Source: Rubrivirga marina
GTDB lineage: Bacteria > Bacteroidota > Rhodothermia > Rhodothermales > Rubricoccaceae
NCBI RefSeq assembly: GCF_002283365.1
Contig: NZ_MQWD01000001.1
Span: forward strand, 5,948-69,947
Length of the DNA: 64,000 bases
Direction of reading: 5' to 3'
In this document: piece by piece, positions 16,465-24,677 of the stretch
How the letters are laid out: every line of letters starts with the position of its first letter
Numbering within the stretch: position 1 is the stretch's first letter
The notes under the pieces: generated by a model
What the model saw: only the letters and a program-made list of their open reading frames with translations
What the model was told of the DNA's origin: nothing
The model's database searches: none
Made by a program: the position numbers and the translations under genes

Positions 16465-17565
16465 TCACGACTCCGCGCTCGTGAAGTACCGCCGCGTGAT
16501 GTCGGCGTAGACCTCGACGGCCCGCTCGAGCTGGTCGATCTCGACGTGCTCGTCGGGCGTGTGCGAGAGCTCGCTGCGGCCGGGGCCGATCTTGACGGCC
16601 GGAACGTCCGACAGGTGGATCCAGTCGGAGGCGGTGGGGCTGCCGAAGGGCTCGGCGTCGAGGCCGAGGCCGGCGAGCGCGGCGACCGTGGCGCGGGCGA
16701 TGGGCGCGTCGGCGGGCGTCGAGCACGGGATGAGGCGGTCGGAGTAGACCTCGACGCGGCTCTCCAGCGCCCCGCGGATGAAGGAGGTCAGCTCGGCGTG
16801 CGTGGCGGCCGGCGTCGAGCGGACGTCGAGCGTGAACCGGCACCGATCCGGGACGACGTTCTTGGCCGTCCCACCCTCGATCAGGGTCGCCGTGAACGTC
16901 GGCTTGCCGAGGAGCGGGTCCGCCGTGTCATAGTCGAGCGCGTCGACCGCGAGGAGGTCGCGGGCGGCGACCGTCAGCGCGTTTTTTCCGAGGTGGGCGC
17001 GGGCGGCGTGCGCCGTCTCGCCGTGGGCCGTCGCGTTGAGGATGAGCAGGCCCTTCTGCGCGAGGCACGGCCGGAGCTCCGTCGGCTCGCCCACGAGCGC
17101 CGCGGTGGGCTCCGGGAGCGCGTCGCCGAACACGCGGGCCCGCATCTTCTCCATCCCGTTGTTCTCGGCGCCCGTCTCCTCGCACTCCGTCAGCGCGACG
17201 ACGAGCCGCCCGCCCGACGGCGGCCGCCAGCCCGACTCGGCCAGTTCGACGAGCGCGGTCAGCATCGCCGCACCGCTGGCCTTCGCGTCGACCGCCCCAC
17301 GGCCGTAGACGGCGCCGTCGACTCTCGTGGGCGAGAACGGCGGGTACGGGTGGCCCTCGCTCGGCGGCACCACGTCGAGATGGGAGCACAGAAGCAGCAC
17401 CTCGTCGCCGTCGCCGAGGCTGGCCCACACGTTCTCGTCGAGCCGCCCCACGTCGAGACCGTCGACCTGGCGAAGCGTCATCTCGACGTAGTCGGCCGCC
17501 GCCTTCTCCTTGAACGAGAGCGACGGGATGCGGACGAGGTCGGCGTGGAGGTCGAGGACGTTCAA
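16465..17565 (-). CDS. argE: N-acylornithine deacylase (M20 family, ArgE/DapE-like)
   Basis: A 366-residue zinc-dependent M20 peptidase-type deacylase. No ATG suits the N-terminus; a TTG at 17565 begins exactly at the conserved NVLDLHADLVRIPSLSFKE, so it is chosen. Metal ligands are visible in LLCSHLDVVP, YGRGAVDAKASG, TECEETGAEN (catalytic Glu pair) and near the end in SELSHTPDEHV. In this cluster it should remove the acetyl or succinyl group from N-acylcitrulline or N-acylornithine to complete the pathway, since the carbamoyltransferase here is the N-acyl type. DapE-like succinyl-diaminopimelate activity is the alternative but the context argues for arginine. Confidence 0.88.
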   Translation of the reverse strand: MNVLDLHADLVRIPSLSFKEKAAADYVEMTLRQVDGLDVGRLDENVWASLGDGDEVLLLCSHLDVVPPSEGHPYPPFSPTRVDGAVYGRGAVDAKASGAAMLTALVELAESGWRPPSGGRLVVALTECEETGAENNGMEKMRARVFGDALPEPTAALVGEPTELRPCLAQKGLLILNATAHGETAHAARAHLGKNALTVAARDLLAVDALDYDTADPLLGKPTFTATLIEGGTAKNVVPDRCRFTLDVRSTPAATHAELTSFIRGALESRVEVYSDRLIPCSTPADAPIARATVAALAGLGLDAEPFGSPTASDWIHLSDVPAVKIGPGRSELSHTPDEHVEIDQLERAVEVYADITRRYFTSAES

Positions 17566-17645
17566 CGGATCGGGTGAGTGAGGGCCGGACGAGGGGTGAT
17601 GGGTCGGGATCGAGTCGGTCCGACTCGGTGTCGAGGCGGGCGGGG

Positions 17646-18452
17646 TCAGGGGACGACGGTGGTGCCGCCGCCGCCGGCGATGTCGGCCGGGGCGCAGACG
17701 CGGACGGCGGGCACGCCCCGCCGGAGCGCGGCGCGCGCGACCTCCAGCTTGGGCCGCATCCCGCCTGCGATCCAGCCCTCCGCCACGCCGGCCTCCACCT
17801 CCGCGGCCGTGAGCCGGTCGAGGCGGCTGTCGGGGTCGTCGGCGTCGCGGCGGACCCCGCCGGCCTCGGTCACGAGGTCGAGGCGGGTGGCCCCGAGCGC
17901 CGCCGCCAGCTCGAAGGCGACCGTGTCGGCGTTGACGTTGTACAGCGCGCCCGCGTCGTCGGCGCAGATCGTAGCGACGACGGGCGTGAATCCGGCGCCG
18001 AGGAGCGTCTCGACGAGCGCCGGGGCGACGCCGTCGACGTCGCCGACGTGCCCGAAGTCGACGGTCTCGCCATCCACGTCGCGCGGCGGCCGGCGGTGGA
18101 CCCGGACGAGCCCGCCGTCGGCCCCGCTCACGCCAACGGCGCGGACGCCGGCCGCGCGCGCCGACGCCACGAGGCGGGCGTTGAGCTCGCCGCGGAGCGT
18201 CCACAGCATCACGTCGAGGTCGAGGTCGCTCGTCACGCGGCGCCCGGCAACGATCCGCGGCTCGTGGCCGAGGCGCCGTGCGAGCGCCGTCGCCTGCGGC
18301 CCGCCGCCGTGGACGAGCACGGCCGGCCCGCCCAGCGCCTGGACACCGGTCCAGACCTCGGCGACGGCCTCGGCATCGGCCAGGATCGCCCCGCCCAGCT
18401 TGACGACGACGGAACGGGAAACTCGGGGCTGAGGACTCTTCACGTCGGCCAT
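17646..18452 (-). CDS. argB: N-acylglutamate kinase
   Basis: A 268-residue amino-acid-kinase-fold enzyme that phosphorylates the side-chain carboxylate of N-acetyl- (or N-succinyl-) glutamate. Signatures: VVVKLGGAILAD, VLVHGGGPQATA, GVSGADGGLVR, TPVVATICADDAGALYNVNADT for acyl-glutamate/nucleotide binding, and WIAGGMRPKLEVA near the end. There is no N-terminal helix of the hexameric, arginine-inhibited type, so feedback inhibition by arginine is less likely, as in other Bacteroidota-like enzymes. It is three bases downstream of argF' and 80 bases upstream of argE. Confidence 0.93.
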   Translation of the reverse strand: MADVKSPQPRVSRSVVVKLGGAILADAEAVAEVWTGVQALGGPAVLVHGGGPQATALARRLGHEPRIVAGRRVTSDLDLDVMLWTLRGELNARLVASARAAGVRAVGVSGADGGLVRVHRRPPRDVDGETVDFGHVGDVDGVAPALVETLLGAGFTPVVATICADDAGALYNVNADTVAFELAAALGATRLDLVTEAGGVRRDADDPDSRLDRLTAAEVEAGVAEGWIAGGMRPKLEVARAALRRGVPAVRVCAPADIAGGGGTTVVP

Positions 18453-18455
18453 TCC

Positions 18456-19478
18456 CTAGTCCCCGGTCCCGAGTCCCTCCAGTCCCCACACCCACTCCAG
18501 AACCGCCTTCTGCGCGTGGAGCCGGTACTCGGCCTGGAGCAGGTGGATCGCCCGCTCGTGGTCCAGCACGTCGCCGTCGACCACGACGCCGCGACGGACG
18601 GGGAGGCAGTGCATGAACGCGGCCCGGTCGGTCCGCGTCATGTCGCCGTTCGAGAGCCGCCAGTCGGCGTGGGACGCGCGCTGCCGCGCTTCCAGCTCCG
18701 GCGCGTCGTAGACCGTGCCGCCCGACCACGCCTTGGCGTAGACCACGCTCGCGCCGGAGAGCGCGTCGGGGCGGTGCGACGACTCCGTCACGGAGCCGCC
18801 GTGCTTGCTGGCCTCCTTCTGCGCGAGGGCGAGCACGTCGGCGTCGAGGCCGAACCCGTCGGGCCGCGCGACGATCACCTCCATCCCGAGCCGGGCCGCC
18901 ATCATCACGGCCGAGTTCGGGACGGCGCGGGGCAGCGGCTTCGGGTGCGGGGCCCAGTGGAGCACGAACTTCTTCCCGCGCGGGTCGCCGACGTGATCGC
19001 AGATCGTCGCCGCGTCGCCGAGTTCCTGGCACGGGTGCCACCGCGCCGACTCGAGGTTGACGACCGGCACCGCCGAGGCGGCCACGGCGGCGCGGAAGGC
19101 GCGGTCCTCGTGGTCGGCCTCGTAGTCGCTCAGCGTCGCGAACGTCCGCACGCCGAGGGCGTCGACGTAGCGGCTCAGGACGCCGAAGGCCTCCTTGACG
19201 TGCTCGGCCGCGTCGCCGTCCATCGTCACGCCGTCGCGCGTCTCCAGGCCCCACGTGCCGGAGCCGGGCGTGAGCGTGACCGGGTGGGCGCCGAGGTGGG
19301 CCGCCGCGAGGTCCATCGACGCCCGCGTCCGAAGCGACGGGTTGAAGAAGACGAGCCCGAGCGCCTTGCCCGCCGCCGACTGTGTCCAGGCGCGGTGCTG
19401 GCGGTGCCAGAGCGCGCGGTCGAGGCACGCCTGCCAGGTCGCGGCGGGAAGGTCGGTCCAGGAGGTGAGGTGGTTCAT
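18456..19478 (-). CDS. argF': N-acylornithine carbamoyltransferase (succinyl type predicted)
   Basis: A 340-residue carbamoyltransferase. Carbamoyl-phosphate motifs FFNPSLRTR and HCLPVRR are present, and the blocks WGLETRDGVTMDGDAAEH and APHPKPLPRAVPNS are those of N-acetyl/N-succinyl-ornithine carbamoyltransferases, not ordinary ornithine carbamoyltransferase. From published mutagenesis known to me, the residue matching Glu92 of the Xanthomonas acetyl enzyme and Pro90 of the Bacteroides fragilis succinyl enzyme sets acyl specificity; here it is Ala91 (GDAAEH), a residue reported to favour succinylornithine. The start is either ATG 19478 (MNHLTSW) or 19505; the former aligns better. It follows argD by 67 bases and precedes argB by three. 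Confidence 0.92.
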   Translation of the reverse strand: MNHLTSWTDLPAATWQACLDRALWHRQHRAWTQSAAGKALGLVFFNPSLRTRASMDLAAAHLGAHPVTLTPGSGTWGLETRDGVTMDGDAAEHVKEAFGVLSRYVDALGVRTFATLSDYEADHEDRAFRAAVAASAVPVVNLESARWHPCQELGDAATICDHVGDPRGKKFVLHWAPHPKPLPRAVPNSAVMMAARLGMEVIVARPDGFGLDADVLALAQKEASKHGGSVTESSHRPDALSGASVVYAKAWSGGTVYDAPELEARQRASHADWRLSNGDMTRTDRAAFMHCLPVRRGVVVDGDVLDHERAIHLLQAEYRLHAQKAVLEWVWGLEGLGTGD

Positions 19479-19545
19479 CGGGGGAGCGGCAGAGGGGGTC
19501 GTCACAGTACGCCCAGGCGGCGCATGCCGCGGGCGACGCAGGGAT

Positions 19546-20712
19546 TTATGCGTTCAAGACGTCCGCGAACCGGCCGAGGAAGTCGTCGACGTCGGCGTCG
19601 GGCGTCGTGAGCGGCGGCATGAGGCGGAGCGTGTCGGCCCGGCCGGAGGTCCCGACGATCACGCCGGCCTCGCGGAGCGCGCCGGCGACGGGCTTCGCCG
19701 GGCGGTCGAGCGACACGCCGATGAGGCAGCCGCGGCCCCGCACCTCCGTGACTCCGTCCACCTCGGCGAGCCCGTCGCCGAGGCGGGCGAAGAGCGCGAC
19801 GGCCCGCGCCATGAGGTCGTCGTCGACGAGCTGCGCGAGCGTCGCCTTGACGGCCGCCATCGCCAGCATCCCGCCGCCGAACGTCGTGCCCTGGTCGCCC
19901 GCCTTGACCGTCGCCGCGATCGCGTCGTTCACGAGCACGGCGCCGACGGGGACGCCCGCGCCGAGGCTCTTCGCTAGGCTCACGAGGTCCGGCGTCACGC
20001 CGACGTGCTCGCCGTAGAGGAACGTGCCGGTCCGACCGACGCCCGTCTGGACCTCGTCGAAGATCAGCACGGTGCCCGTCCGGTCGCAGATCTCGCGGAT
20101 CGCGCGGTAGAACTCGGGCCGGGCCTCGGTGATGCCGGCCATCGACTGCATCGGCTCGAGGATCAGCGCGGCGACGTCCTCGCCGGCCAGCGCATCCTCG
20201 ACGGCGCCCTCCCAGCCGAACGGCACCCACGTCGTCTCGGGCAGCACGTCGCGGTACGGCGCGTGGTACGTGTCGCCGTAGGTCGCGGCCAACGAGCCCA
20301 GCGTCCGCCCGTGGAAGCCCTCGGAGAACGCGACGACGCGGTTCCGCCCTGTGACCGACCGAGCCAGCTTGAGCGCCGTCTCGTTGGCCTCCGTCCCCGA
20401 GTTGCACCAGAACGCGCGGCCCAGGCCGTCCGGCGCGAGGTCCACGAGCGCCTGCGCGGCCTCAGCGCGGACGGGGCTGTAGACGGCGTTGGAGTAGAAC
20501 AGCATCTCGCCGGCCTGCTCCCGGATCGCCTCGACGACGCGCGGCGGACAGTGGCCCAGCAAGGCGACGCAGTGGCCGCCGTAGAAGTCGAGGTACTCGC
20601 GCCCCTCGTGGTCCCACACGTGCGTCCCCTCCCCGCGGACGAGCGCGACGGGCGGCTTGGCGTACGTCGGGAGCGTGACGGCGTCTTCGAGCGCCAGCGG
20701 ATCGAGGACCAT
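19546..20712 (-). CDS. argD: N-acylornithine aminotransferase
   Basis: A 388-residue class-III PLP aminotransferase that converts N-acylglutamate semialdehyde to N-acylornithine. Family features: DFYGGHCVALLGHCPP, FWCNSGTEANETALKLAR, AFSEGFHGRTLGSLAAT, LIFDEVQTGVGRTG and the PLP lysine in LAKSLGAGVPVGAV, then TTFGGGMLAMAA. The ATG at 20712 (MVLDPLALED) is chosen; the open frame extends 42 codons upstream through repeat-containing intergenic DNA. The 163-base gap to argC contains a dispersed repeat. Confidence 0.94.
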   Translation of the reverse strand: MVLDPLALEDAVTLPTYAKPPVALVRGEGTHVWDHEGREYLDFYGGHCVALLGHCPPRVVEAIREQAGEMLFYSNAVYSPVRAEAAQALVDLAPDGLGRAFWCNSGTEANETALKLARSVTGRNRVVAFSEGFHGRTLGSLAATYGDTYHAPYRDVLPETTWVPFGWEGAVEDALAGEDVAALILEPMQSMAGITEARPEFYRAIREICDRTGTVLIFDEVQTGVGRTGTFLYGEHVGVTPDLVSLAKSLGAGVPVGAVLVNDAIAATVKAGDQGTTFGGGMLAMAAVKATLAQLVDDDLMARAVALFARLGDGLAEVDGVTEVRGRGCLIGVSLDRPAKPVAGALREAGVIVGTSGRADTLRLMPPLTTPDADVDDFLGRFADVLNA

Positions 20713-20857
20713 CGGTTGAGGGGGGATTGGGTGGAGGGAGCTTGGAACGGACAGGTCAACCGCTGGCGCCAACTCTCTCCCCTGTCCTCCCGAACGCAGT
20801 GACGGATCTCGCATCCGCTCGCGTCGCGCCCGTTTCAAGCGAAGCGGTCGAGTCCGG

Positions 20858-20886
20858 CGAGATCCTTCGCTCCGCTCAGGATGACA
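20858..20886. repeat. CATCCTGAGCG-type repeat overlapping the argC stop
   Basis: CGAGATCCTTCGCTCCGCTC followed by AGGATGACA, a member of the dispersed family also found at 45416-45544 and 47603-47720. The argC stop codon (20876-20878) lies inside it, so the repeat supplies the last codons' context of argC. Confidence 0.75.
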
Positions 20887-21961
20887 CGGTGGCTGGGGTG
20901 GCGGTCGGCAGGGACGGCGCCTCCGTCGGGGCGGGGACGCCGGGCAGCAGCCCCAGCGCCTCGGGCCAGCCGAGGGCGAGGTTCAGGTTCTGGACGGCCT
21001 GCGAGGCCGCGCCCTTGAGCAGGTTGTCGAGCGCGAACCCGACGACGAGGTGCCCGTCCTTCTCGACCCAGCCGAGGTCGCAGAACGGCGTCCCGGTCGT
21101 GGGCAGCAGCTCCGGCAGTTCGCCCGGCGACAGGCGGACGCACGGACGCCCGCCGTAGGCCGTCTCGAACGCGGCCGTGACCTCGTCGAACGACGCGAGC
21201 GTCGCGACGTGGGCCGTCCCCCAGATCCCGCGCGTCCACGGGCCGCTCACCGGCACGAACTGGACGGTCGCCCCGCCGCCCAGCGTCTCGCGGACCTCCG
21301 CGAGGTGCCGGTGCGCCAGCACCTTGTACGCCCGGACGTTGCCATCACGGCGAGGGAAATGGGTCGTCGGCGAGGGGCGGGCGCCGGAGCCGGAGGCGCC
21401 CGTGAGCGCCGTCACGTGGGCCTCGAACGGCCCCTGCATCCGCGCGAACGGCCAGAGCGCGAGGCTGAGGCCGGTCGCGAAGCAGCCCGGGTTGGCAATC
21501 AGCGCCGCGCCCCGGAGCCGCCGGTGGTTCACCTCGGCGAGCCCGTAGACCGCCGCGCGCATCGCCTCGGGGTCCGGGTGTTCCAGCCCATAGACGGCCT
21601 CGTAGGTTTCGACCGAGCCGAGCCGGTGGTCGGCCGAGAGGTCGACGATCAGCCCGTCGAAGCCTGACCGGCGGAGCGCTTGGACGGCCGCGGCGCCCTG
21701 GCCGTGCTCGGCGCAGACGAACGCGACGTCGAACGCGGGCCCGCCCGCCTCGGCGTCGAGGTCGGCGGGGTCGGTGTAGGCGAGGTCGGTCTGGCCGCGG
21801 AGCTGCGGGTGCGTCGTGTGGACCGGCTGGCCGGCCTGGCTGCGGCTGGTGACGGCGACCGGCTCGACGAGCGGGTGGTTCAGAAGAAGCGCCAGCAGTT
21901 CGCCGCCGGCGTAGCCGGCGCCGTGGAGGACCGCGGCGCGGATCGGGGTCGGGGTGCTCAT
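20876..21961 (-). CDS. argC: N-acyl-gamma-glutamyl-phosphate reductase
   Basis: A 361-residue NADP-dependent reductase. The N-terminus has the dinucleotide motif LHGAGYAGGELLALLLNHP; the catalytic cysteine is in IANPGCFATGLSLAL; downstream GASGSGARPS, HRHLAEV and PVSGPWTRGIW match the type-1 ArgC fold. The C-terminal tail past residue 335 is a Pro/Ala/Thr-rich extension that runs into a dispersed repeat. Its ATG overlaps the stop of the upstream P-loop gene by four bases (ATGA), so the two are translationally coupled. Confidence 0.94.
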   Translation of the reverse strand: MSTPTPIRAAVLHGAGYAGGELLALLLNHPLVEPVAVTSRSQAGQPVHTTHPQLRGQTDLAYTDPADLDAEAGGPAFDVAFVCAEHGQGAAAVQALRRSGFDGLIVDLSADHRLGSVETYEAVYGLEHPDPEAMRAAVYGLAEVNHRRLRGAALIANPGCFATGLSLALWPFARMQGPFEAHVTALTGASGSGARPSPTTHFPRRDGNVRAYKVLAHRHLAEVRETLGGGATVQFVPVSGPWTRGIWGTAHVATLASFDEVTAAFETAYGGRPCVRLSPGELPELLPTTGTPFCDLGWVEKDGHLVVGFALDNLLKGAASQAVQNLNLALGWPEALGLLPGVPAPTEAPSLPTATPATVSS

Positions 21962-23097
21962 GACGAGGTCGGGATCACGCGGCGCGGGCCGTTGAACGAG
22001 AGCTTCGGCCCGCCGCCCGCCGCCCACGCCTTCCGCTCGGCGACGTCCTCGGCCACGAGGTCCGCGAGGGCGCCGGCCTCGGACCGCGCGTTGACGGCCG
22101 GGATGCCGAGCGACGTCTGGATGTAGCGCTTGCCCACGTCCGTGTCGGTCGCCGGCCCCACGACGACGCCGATCTCGGCGCGGTACCGCGTCCGGAATAG
22201 CTGATCGCAGGCCCACGCGCCCGCGAGGTCGGCCGCGGCGAGGACGTGCGTGGCCGTGAGCCGCTGGAGCTCCATGTCCTCGAGGATCTGGTCGACGCCG
22301 TACGGCCCGATCACGCCGTCGCCGAGCTCGAGGACGAGCGCGTCGGGCGGCGTGCCGTCGTCCGCCGTCGCGATCCGGTTGAGGTGGGCGATGATGCCCT
22401 TGGCGATCGGCACCATGTCGCGGCCGGTCGTGGCGACGGCGCCGGCCTGGAGGAAGCTGGCCGAGGCCACGGCCCCCTGCGCCACCATCGCGCGGACGTC
22501 GCGCTGGAGCGCCGCGCCCGTCAGCTTGGCCGCCGCCACGCGGAGCCCGCGCCCGGTCAGCTCGCCGACGAGCGCGGCGGCGGCGAACGTCTTGCCCGTG
22601 TTCATGGCCGTCCCCGACACCATCACGAGGGGGGCCGACTCGGTGAGGACCTCGACGGGGTCGACGGCCGTGTCCTGGATCCGCGCGTGCCGCGGCGGCT
22701 CGCCGGTGAGGACGGCGCCCAGCACCTCCACCCGCAGCGCCGGCCCGAGGTCGGGGTGCTCGGCCGCCACGCGCCCCAGAATGCCGCCCATGTTCTGGAC
22801 GTGGAGCACGTCGCCCGGCGCGATGTGGCGCGGGATCCGCCCCGAGTACCCTTTCAATGCCTGCCGCTCGCCGAGCGCGCCGACGAGCGTCTGCCCTTTC
22901 GCGATGGTCCGGAAGACCCCGTCGGCGCCTTCGAGCTGGTTGTAGACGTCCTTGTCGTCGAGCGCGCGGACGGCGAGGCAGTACCCCTCCTCCGCCACGA
23001 CGTAGGGCGAGACGCGGACCTCGTGGTCCAGCCGGCACGGCCCCGTGCTGCTGGCGACGTGGTCGACGGTGAGCGTCGTGATGGATCCGGTGGGCAT
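21958..23097 (-). CDS. Unassigned P-loop protein in the arginine operon (DUF1611/BioD-like); candidate N-acylglutamate synthase
   Basis: A 379-residue cytoplasmic protein. Residues 1-150 are a beta-rich domain I do not recognise. From about 155 it is a P-loop NTPase fold of the dethiobiotin-synthetase/DUF1611 kind: VMVSGTAMNTGKTFAAAAL (Walker A, GTAMNTGKT), AAAKLTGAALQRDV, DALVLELGDGVIGPYG as the Walker B-like strand, and GVVVGPATDTDVGK. It lies between argG (28 bases upstream) and argC (4-base overlap), the position in which a synthase would complete the pathway; no argA or argJ is present. DUF1611 proteins of the DgcN type have been described as N-acetyltransferases acting on glutamate, which makes an acyltransferase role possible. 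Function is inference only. Confidence 0.7.
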   Translation of the reverse strand: MPTGSITTLTVDHVASSTGPCRLDHEVRVSPYVVAEEGYCLAVRALDDKDVYNQLEGADGVFRTIAKGQTLVGALGERQALKGYSGRIPRHIAPGDVLHVQNMGGILGRVAAEHPDLGPALRVEVLGAVLTGEPPRHARIQDTAVDPVEVLTESAPLVMVSGTAMNTGKTFAAAALVGELTGRGLRVAAAKLTGAALQRDVRAMVAQGAVASASFLQAGAVATTGRDMVPIAKGIIAHLNRIATADDGTPPDALVLELGDGVIGPYGVDQILEDMELQRLTATHVLAAADLAGAWACDQLFRTRYRAEIGVVVGPATDTDVGKRYIQTSLGIPAVNARSEAGALADLVAEDVAERKAWAAGGGPKLSFNGPRRVIPTSS

Positions 23098-23125
23098 GGC
23101 CTCGGGCGTAGGAGAGCGTGGGAGA

Positions 23126-24343
23126 TCAGGTGCCAGCGCGGGCGGCCAGCCGGGCCTGGAGCCCGTAGATCTGGGCGAAGCCCTCGGCGTCGCGGCCGGA
23201 CCACAGCGCGTTGTCCTCGCCGTAGCGGGCCACGCCCGCGTCGAACAGCGAGTGGAGCGACGTGGCTCCCTGGACGTGGATTGCACCCTTGAACCACTCG
23301 ACGTGGACGTCGCCCGTCACGCGCCGCTGCGTGCTGTCGAGGAACGCCTCGAGGTCGCGGCAGATCGGGTCGAAGAAGAGGCCCTCGTGGACGAGCCGGC
23401 CGTAGAGATCGCCGAGACCGGCCTTCTGGACCAGCTGGAGCTGCGTGAGGACGAGCTTCTCCAACTCGCGGTGCGCCGCGATGAGCGTGAGCGCGCCCGG
23501 CGCCTCGAACGCGATCCGCCCCTTGATCCCGAGGATCGTGTCGCCGACGTGGATGCCCCGCCCGACGCCGTGCTCCGCGCCCTCGCGGTTGAGCGTCTCG
23601 ACGAGCGCCACCGGGTCGAGCGATTCGCCGTCGATCGCCACCGGCACGCCCTGCTCGAAACGGATCGTGAGCTGGCGGCCGTCGTCGGGCGCGTCCTTGG
23701 GCGAGATCGTGTCAGGCCACGCCGCCTCGGGGAGGACGCCGTCGGTGTCGTGCGTCTCCTTCCCGCCGATCGTCGTGCCCCACAGGCCGCGGTTGACCGA
23801 GTACTCGGTCGTCTTGGCCTCGACGGGGAAGCCGCGCTCGCGGAGGTAGTCGGTCGAGGCCTCGCGAGAGAGCGAGAGGCTCCGGATCGGCGTCAGGATC
23901 TCCAATGCACCCTCGTCCCCTCGATCCGCCAGCAGGCGGAGGGCCGTGTCGAAGCGGATCTGGTCGTTGCCGGCGCCGGTCGAGCCGTGGGCCACGGCCG
24001 TCGCGCCGAGCGCGCGGGCCGCGTCGGCCAGGGCCTCGGCCTGCACGACGCGCTCCGGGCCCACGCACAGCGGGTACACGCCGCCGCGCAGCACGTTGCC
24101 CTTGACGAGGTACTGGAGCACGCGGTCCCACAGGTCGGCGCGGGCGTCGACGAGGCGGTGGCCGGCGGCGCCGAGGTCGGCGGAGCGGGCGGCGATCTGC
24201 CCTTTCTCCTCGGCGGTGAACCCGCCGGTGTCGACGGTGACGGTCATGACCTCGCGTCCGGTCTCCTCCTTGAGGTAGGGGACGCAGAACGACGTGTCGA
24301 GGCCGCCGGAAAAGGCGAGGGCGATGGGCGAGGTCTCGGGCAT
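23126..24343 (-). CDS. argG: Argininosuccinate synthase
   Basis: A 405-residue enzyme that joins citrulline and aspartate using ATP. The PP-loop ATP-pyrophosphatase motif LAFSGGLDTSF opens the protein; AHGSTGAGNDQIRFD and EYSVNRGLWGTTIGG are the standard substrate-binding blocks. It is the first structural gene of the arginine operon. Its ATG lies only 9 bases after the U-tract of an intrinsic terminator, which in turn follows an arginine-rich leader peptide, so expression is probably set by attenuation rather than by an ArgR repressor. Confidence 0.96.
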   Translation of the reverse strand: MPETSPIALAFSGGLDTSFCVPYLKEETGREVMTVTVDTGGFTAEEKGQIAARSADLGAAGHRLVDARADLWDRVLQYLVKGNVLRGGVYPLCVGPERVVQAEALADAARALGATAVAHGSTGAGNDQIRFDTALRLLADRGDEGALEILTPIRSLSLSREASTDYLRERGFPVEAKTTEYSVNRGLWGTTIGGKETHDTDGVLPEAAWPDTISPKDAPDDGRQLTIRFEQGVPVAIDGESLDPVALVETLNREGAEHGVGRGIHVGDTILGIKGRIAFEAPGALTLIAAHRELEKLVLTQLQLVQKAGLGDLYGRLVHEGLFFDPICRDLEAFLDSTQRRVTGDVHVEWFKGAIHVQGATSLHSLFDAGVARYGEDNALWSGRDAEGFAQIYGLQARLAARAGT

Positions 24344-24352
24344 GGCGGGTAC

Positions 24353-24384
24353 AAAAAACGCCGGCTCCTGGGGAGAGCCGGCGT
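24353..24384 (-). terminator. Attenuator terminator of the arginine operon
   Basis: On the minus strand a perfect 10-bp stem ACGCCGGCTC/GAGCCGGCGT with a 7-base loop, followed by TTTTTT, ends 9 bases before the argG start codon. No other gene upstream on this strand needs it. The sequence CCCGAC that abuts its 5' arm can instead pair with GTCGGG inside the leader-peptide reading frame. Confidence 0.88.
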
Positions 24385-24427
24385 CGGGGGATCGGATCCG
24401 CTGGGGTGATCGTGCGGTGCCGTCCGT

Positions 24428-24499
24428 CTAGGCGTCGTCTCCCGACCCGGGCTGAGCCGGTCGGCGTCGGGGACGTCGGGGGAAGGGACGGGCGGTCAT
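24428..24499 (-). CDS. argL: Arginine-rich leader peptide of the arginine operon
   Basis: A 23-codon frame with ATG at 24499 and TAG at 24428, starting MTARPFPRRPRRRPAQ: six of residues 4-13 are arginine, including the run CGA CGC CGA. It begins 23 bases after the -10 hexamer and precedes an intrinsic terminator. CCGACC (Arg13-Pro14 region) can pair with GGTCGG (codons 18-19), and GTCGGG can pair with CCCGAC next to the terminator, giving the mutually exclusive foldings of classical attenuation: ribosome stalling at Arg codons would free the antiterminator. Transcription and translation are not proved; the symbol is proposed here. Confidence 0.75.
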   Translation of the reverse strand: MTARPFPRRPRRRPAQPGSGDDA

Positions 24500-24521
24500 C
24501 GCGGGGCGGATCGGAACCGAC

Positions 24522-24551
24522 AGGATAGGCGCGACGCGTCGGATTCGTCAA
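24522..24551 (-). promoter_or_regulatory. Arginine operon promoter
   Basis: TTGACG (24546-24551) and TATCCT (24522-24527) on the minus strand, spacer 18. A degenerate GGAAGCGCTACC element lies about 15 bases further upstream. Predicted transcripts begin just before the leader peptide. Confidence 0.7.
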
Positions 24552-24677
24552 CGCAGGCGCGGTCCGGTAGCGCTTCCGTCCGTCAGAAACGCACGGTTGA
24601 CCTCGCGGAGTCCCCGAATGCCCTTGCCCTGTCCGCCTCCGGCCCCCCTTCTTTGGGTCCGCCTCCGTCCCCAGACG

